A stretch of DNA of 20,306 nt, taken from a virus. The stretch lies in the IMG/VR virus record IMGVR_UViG_3300020190_000440, positions 1 through 20,306 of that record; one strand, 5' to 3'. Position numbers and translations under genes: made by a program. This document shows, one piece after another, positions 16,374-20,306 of this stretch (position 1 is the first letter of the stretch; each line of letters opens with the position of its first letter). Under the pieces are notes generated by a model. It saw only the letters and a program-made list of their open reading frames with translations, searched no databases and was not told the origin of the DNA.

Positions 16374-18761
16374 TTAGAAGCCTAATCGCAGACGGAATTC
16401 TTCGGATTGCCCTTTTACTCGTGAAATTGGGCGTATATTGTTTATGTATATGATTTCTCCAGATGATGGGTCAATGTCTGGAGAGGTAACAGAGGTCACA
16501 ATATAGGAACCCAAAGTGCTGCCTGTTAGCCCATTGGACAAGACACTTCGGAAAGAGCCAAACACATCGGTCAGATACAGTTTTCCACTAGAAGAATTTA
16601 TAAATTCCCAATTATAAACTGTTCCACTAGCGTAGTCTCCAAAAGCGTCTCCGCTTGCACCCTGTTGCACGAAGTCTCCGTTAAAGAATGAATTAGGAGT
16701 AAGTTCCGAAGATGTAATATCAAATCCACCAGTTACTCCACTCACACTGGTTCCTAAATTCAGAACTGTTAGCCCTGTGTACGCGGGGGTTTCATTCAGG
16801 TCAAAATACGGAGAACCCACTTCAACTATTCTAAACAGGTCGTATACATTACTTTCATTGATAAAGGTTTTTCGTGCTGTGTCGTAAATCCACGCGTATT
16901 CACCGTAACGGGGGGCAATGGTTGCAGGTGCTCCAGTAGCACCACTCTGTGCACCAACAACGGCTTGTGTTCCTGCAACAAAAGCGTTTCTACGAGTTCT
17001 CAATACCAGATTAGAGGCATCTCGACTCATTACTATGCCGCTTGCTTGTATGGCGTATCCGTATGACAATCCAGCAGGGTTAACCGTTGTTCCTGCGGGG
17101 ATAGTTTGGGTTACTGTTTCTCCAATTATGAAAGAGTTTGCCACAGTAGCACTGCCTACACTAACAATATAATCGTTTGGTCGTGACTGATAGGTTGTAA
17201 AGTTGCCTCCAATATTTTTAACTTTTGCAACCAGTCGTCTCTCATTGTTCAGAGTTGATACCGATTTTAGTTGGGCTATTTTTGCACCAACAGACGACTC
17301 TGTGCCAACAATAAAATTTTTGGACGCACCATCAAATCCGTTTGCTCTCCACCCGTCCAAATCTCTTGAAGTTTCGTTTCCACCGTAAACCAGTGATATG
17401 TCACGATAATACGGAGAATCAGAACCAGCCACGGTGTCTGAGCCGTCATTCACCAGAGGATTTTTAACTATTCCAAACTGACGGTACGAGCCACCACCAA
17501 TAAACTTGTCTTCGTCTTCTTCAAGAACTTCAATAATAATGATAATGTCTTTCACATTCAGTTCTTTCAGAATGTTGCTGCCGTGTCCACCTTTTGGTGC
17601 TAGAACAGGTGTTATTGTGGGGTGTATTTTGGTTGGCTGTGTGGCAATAGAGGTTGTTACTGCCACATTTGCTTGTGTGTAGTCTTCTCCACCGTTGATT
17701 AGTTGAACCCCAGTAATTGTGTCGTTAGTCATAGTTGGGAAAGCGTATGCTCCACTACCGTCACCAGTGATTCGTATTCGGGGCAGAATTTGGAATCTAG
17801 TGAAGTCGGTTCCGTTTGGAGTTGGGTTGTCCACACTAAACGCAACCGCGTCGTCCTGAACTATAAAATATGGAACACCAGCCGTTGTTCCGCTTTCAAC
17901 AATAACTCCGTAGTTGTTGTTGGTTTGTGGATTTGTGGTTGAACTAGACACACGAAGAATGTATCCTGCTCTGGAATTTGCCATGTCAATATTTCCAGTG
18001 TCAGCCGACTGTATCTTTACCAACTTTATTCCACCAGTTGTGGTATAACTACCTAAACGGAGTGGCTGATTAGCCTCTGCCAACTCTGTGCCTGAATATT
18101 CAGCCGCAGAAGCACCACCGTTGGTAACAAACCTGAGTCGCGTAATCTCTCCATACACCGCAGTTTGCTGCACAGCGTACTGATTGGTTGATTCAGTATC
18201 GTCTCTACTGGTGATAAAATCAACAGGAATATAGTCTGTTAGTTCGTATGGAAGGTCAGAAGACCTGACTGTTGCTAGGTATTTCCAAGTGTAGCCGTCG
18301 CTGAGTGTCACAGGAGTAGTAAGAGTGCCTGTTGGCTTTATTGTGGAAGTCTTGCCCTGTCCGTTGTAGGTTCCGTCCACGGTGGGGCGGCTCAAGCACT
18401 TGTAAATATTGTTTTCGTCAGTAATCACATAAAAAATCTTGGGGTCGTCTGTGTCAAACAACCCTTCAGCATCATCGTATTGGTCGTAAACGGTTCCGCT
18501 AGTCCACTCGTAACGAGGCAGAGCAAACAAAATATTTTTGGGATTTAGTTTCTTATACCCAATCACATTACGCATAATTTCGCGTTCGTTCTCGTCGCTG
18601 TCAGGATACTCGGTGGTTCCAGGAGTTGGTGGACTGTTTTCGTCTGTCCACGCTGTGGGCTTGGCTACAAAGAAAAAATACTGATTATCGTTGCGTTCTA
18701 GTTCGTTCAAGAACCCTTCAGCATATGACCGCTTGATTGACGCTTTCAGATAGGCAGGCAT
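16374..18761 (-). CDS. gp8: Baseplate wedge subunit gp8, enlarged
   Basis: A 795-residue protein; ATG 18761 has GGAGA upstream. T4 gp8 is 334 residues. The N-terminal landmarks match T4 in order: FLNELERNDNQYFFFVAKP and an acidic/Pro loop (17-60), LPRYEWTSGTVYDQYDD (81-97; T4 has IPRRDWGD..), YKCLSRP (120-126; T4 YRCLDVP) and PTGTLTTP..LSDGYTWKYL (143-162; T4 EGTIEPGDGYVWEYL). The C-terminus, residues 766-795, reads SSGEIIYINNIRPI and QSEEFRLRLGF, matching T4 SGEMIYMENRPPI and QTEEINILF. Both ends are therefore kept, and the excess of about 460 residues lies between them. In T4, gp8 is a dimer in each baseplate wedge and contacts gp7 and gp10. The T4 alignment is from memory but covers five separate motifs, so the assignment is strong. 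Confidence 0.9.
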   Translation of the reverse strand: MPAYLKASIKRSYAEGFLNELERNDNQYFFFVAKPTAWTDENSPPTPGTTEYPDSDENEREIMRNVIGYKKLNPKNILFALPRYEWTSGTVYDQYDDAEGLFDTDDPKIFYVITDENNIYKCLSRPTVDGTYNGQGKTSTIKPTGTLTTPVTLSDGYTWKYLATVRSSDLPYELTDYIPVDFITSRDDTESTNQYAVQQTAVYGEITRLRFVTNGGASAAEYSGTELAEANQPLRLGSYTTTGGIKLVKIQSADTGNIDMANSRAGYILRVSSSTTNPQTNNNYGVIVESGTTAGVPYFIVQDDAVAFSVDNPTPNGTDFTRFQILPRIRITGDGSGAYAFPTMTNDTITGVQLINGGEDYTQANVAVTTSIATQPTKIHPTITPVLAPKGGHGSNILKELNVKDIIIIIEVLEEDEDKFIGGGSYRQFGIVKNPLVNDGSDTVAGSDSPYYRDISLVYGGNETSRDLDGWRANGFDGASKNFIVGTESSVGAKIAQLKSVSTLNNERRLVAKVKNIGGNFTTYQSRPNDYIVSVGSATVANSFIIGETVTQTIPAGTTVNPAGLSYGYAIQASGIVMSRDASNLVLRTRRNAFVAGTQAVVGAQSGATGAPATIAPRYGEYAWIYDTARKTFINESNVYDLFRIVEVGSPYFDLNETPAYTGLTVLNLGTSVSGVTGGFDITSSELTPNSFFNGDFVQQGASGDAFGDYASGTVYNWEFINSSSGKLYLTDVFGSFRSVLSNGLTGSTLGSYIVTSVTSPDIDPSSGEIIYINNIRPISRVKGQSEEFRLRLGF

Positions 18762-18773
18762 AGATTCTCCGTT

Positions 18774-19316
18774 TTAAGCACCCGTGACACCAAGGTATTC
18801 ATATGTATCGCCTGTAAGTACCGTTCCTATAGACAATACTGTTCCCTTGGACTTGTAGATGGTTTCAGGCATATTAAAGAAGTTGGTGACTGTTATTCCT
18901 GCAAAACTAATCCCTGCGGGAATGTTAGACAAGTTTTTGGCGTTTGGATGGTGGGCAATCTGCCAGTAGGTGGAACCTGATTGACTTGTGCTGGGGTGTG
19001 ACAGGTAGTACGAGTCTGGTAGTTTAGAGTCTAGATTGTACTTACGAGACAGGTATCCGTAAACCTGTTGGCGTTCTTCCTCTTGGAGTTTACGGTCAAA
19101 CACAATTATTTCACTAATCACACCACCAAACGAATACGACGGTGTGTTGGCTTGAAGCGAAGCAATCCACGCAGCCGAGCCTGTTACGCCTGTGCCTGTT
19201 GCACCTGAACTAACATTGGCTCCAATTCTGCCTAGAATTATGTCCGCAGGATTGAACTGTTCAGGACTGGCAGCAAAAGCGTCTTCTTGTTGTGGAAGGA
19301 ATGTTTGGTCAGCCAT
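18774..19316 (-). CDS. Small virion protein with the end of a LamG-like fold
   Basis: A 180-residue protein starting at ATG 19316, with AAGGA 7 bp upstream. It lies 10 bp after the LamG gene and 12 bp before gp8. Residues 61-95 read YSFGGVISEIIVFDRKL then EERQQVYGYLSRKYNL, the closing strand and helix typical of concanavalin A/LamG domains (G.I.EI..F.R.L...E...V..YL..KY.L). The preceding beta-sandwich is absent; residues 1-60 are low-complexity and Gly/Ala/Thr-rich. Residues 100-180 are unassigned beta-type sequence. It may be a truncated descendant of a LamG gene joined to another domain, or a domain using only this ending. Its place before gp8 suggests an accessory tail protein; function unknown. 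Confidence 0.68.
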   Translation of the reverse strand: MADQTFLPQQEDAFAASPEQFNPADIILGRIGANVSSGATGTGVTGSAAWIASLQANTPSYSFGGVISEIIVFDRKLQEEERQQVYGYLSRKYNLDSKLPDSYYLSHPSTSQSGSTYWQIAHHPNAKNLSNIPAGISFAGITVTNFFNMPETIYKSKGTVLSIGTVLTGDTYEYLGVTGA

Positions 19317-19326
19317 TGGTGCGTCC

Positions 19327-20306
19327 TTATACTCCGAACCTGTTTCTCAACGAGTTGAAGTTTTGTTTGATTTCTGACTCGGTAAGGGCACGAGAGTACA
19401 CCCTAGCGTTTGACACCGAGCCTCGGAAAGCGTAGTCTTCTCCTCTTTGTGCAAATCTCGCACCACTACTACGATTTCCTATAGAGAACACAACATTTCC
19501 GTTGTTTGATAGGAGTTCTTGTCCAACTAGTCCAATGGTTGAAGTGTCTGATGAGACTACTTGATTAGACACAGTGCCCGTCGTGATGATCTTTACTCCA
19601 TTTTTGTAAACTGTGTACCGAGTAGTTGTTCCATCGTATTCGGAAACACAGACCACATGGTGCCAAGCACCTGCTGTAAAAAATGCTGGTGCTGATTGAA
19701 TTAATGCCTGCACACCAGCATGATTTACGCTCCACAGCAAACGAGTATAGTAGTTAGCAAAATACGGAAGACCACCCGCACCCATGTACATATCGCTTTC
19801 ACCCCCTACGGACGGTTTCACCCACGCCTCCCATGTAATGTTTCGGTTGCTGCCAAACACCAGTGAAGTTTTTGTAGAGATTACACCTGGTCCGCCATTG
19901 AACACCATAGACCCACCACCATCAGACGAGTAGCCCACTTCATTCAGAACTTCAGAAATTGCACCAGTGGTGCTTAAATCGTACATCGTTTTAATGCTAC
20001 GACTTGTAAGGTCTTCAATGGAAATCTCGCTTCCATCAACCACTTCAATTCGTGGATTCAAAAACTGAACTTCGGAGTTTTGGGTGTTGCTTCCGTACAA
20101 GAACACACGCAAGCGGTCAGATATCGAAGTGGAAGTCCATATCTTGTCGCCATAAGAAGCGTTCAAACCAGCGTATGTGGTTCCGCTGTTTGGCAGATAG
20201 AATCCGCTTTGGGGATGATTAGAGCCTGTTCCGCTGCCAACGGGGTAAATATGACCCACCACCAAAACCCATTTGTTTTGTTTGCCGTCATACGGGCCCA
20301 CTCCCG
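19327..20306 (-). CDS. LamG-containing tail protein (5' end outside window)
   Basis: The frame is open to the right edge, and codons GGA GTG GGC CCG precede the visible protein, so the start probably lies outside. A GTG at 20301 exists but lacks a convincing ribosome site in the five bases seen. Counting from that GTG, residues 10-90 hold NKWVLVVGHIYPVGSGTG, FYLPNSG and FLYGSN...NPRIEVVDG, a beta-sandwich type segment I recall from tail-fibre proteins. Residues 130-318 form a LamG domain: SMVFNGG (131), WEAWVKP (157-163), WHHVVCVSEYDG (213-224), YKNGVKI (232-238), SIGNRSSG, and the closing FRGSVSNARVYSRALTESEI (292-311). In T4 the gene before 8 is 7, so this could be an adhesin inserted there or the end of an enlarged gp7-like protein. 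The window does not decide between these. Confidence 0.75.
   Translation of the reverse strand, partial: GVGPYDGKQNKWVLVVGHIYPVGSGTGSNHPQSGFYLPNSGTTYAGLNASYGDKIWTSTSISDRLRVFLYGSNTQNSEVQFLNPRIEVVDGSEISIEDLTSRSIKTMYDLSTTGAISEVLNEVGYSSDGGGSMVFNGGPGVISTKTSLVFGSNRNITWEAWVKPSVGGESDMYMGAGGLPYFANYYTRLLWSVNHAGVQALIQSAPAFFTAGAWHHVVCVSEYDGTTTRYTVYKNGVKIITTGTVSNQVVSSDTSTIGLVGQELLSNNGNVVFSIGNRSSGARFAQRGEDYAFRGSVSNARVYSRALTESEIKQNFNSLRNRFGV

Noticed and set aside
1-20306. tRNA genes, CRISPR arrays, insertion sequences, integrase or attachment sites
   Set aside because: Genes fill the window with gaps of at most 44 bp, and none of these signatures was seen on either strand.

Overview
The window is a strictly one-directional block of tail and receptor-binding genes from a T4-type contractile-tailed bacteriophage. 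Every supported gene lies on the minus strand, so transcription runs from position 20306 towards position 1. Gaps between genes are 1 to 44 bp, or genes overlap. Two anchors fix the identity. The gene at 16374-18761 has the N- and C-terminal signatures of the T4 baseplate wedge protein gp8. The gene running off the left edge (1-275) matches the start of the T4 neck protein gp13. In T4 these genes flank 9, 10, 11, 12 and wac, so the segment corresponds to the T4 8-to-13 interval with its fibre genes replaced. The host cannot be read from this window. The DUF4815-type giant protein, the LamG modules and the collar fibre resemble what I recall from aquatic T4-like phages, but that is an impression only.

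Layout in transcription order, right to left: the C-terminal part of a LamG protein (19327-20306, 5' end outside the window); a small protein carrying only the tail end of a LamG/concanavalin fold (18774-19316); an enlarged gp8 (16374-18761); a 1691-residue DUF4815-type tail protein (11288-16363); a 68-residue coiled-coil protein (11080-11286); a 1033-residue fibre (8006-11107); a 712-residue collar-domain fibre that could be the gp12 counterpart (5829-7967); a 1105-residue beta-helical tailspike-like protein (2467-5784); a 621-residue LamG protein (598-2463); a 91-residue unknown (316-591); and the gp13 start.

The likely division of labour is as follows. gp8 and perhaps the DUF4815 protein build the baseplate periphery. 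The two fibres, the beta-helix protein and the LamG proteins form a multi-adhesin apparatus for carbohydrate or surface recognition. gp13 begins the neck and head-completion genes. The two fibres share an unnamed module of about 90-150 residues in four copies, one of them apparently inserted inside the collar domain, and a homologous C-terminal tip. This points to module shuffling between neighbouring adhesins.

No RNA genes, CRISPR arrays, insertion sequences, integrase or reverse transcriptase were seen. No intergenic stretch exceeds 44 bp. Promoter candidates resembling the T4 late motif are listed with low confidence.
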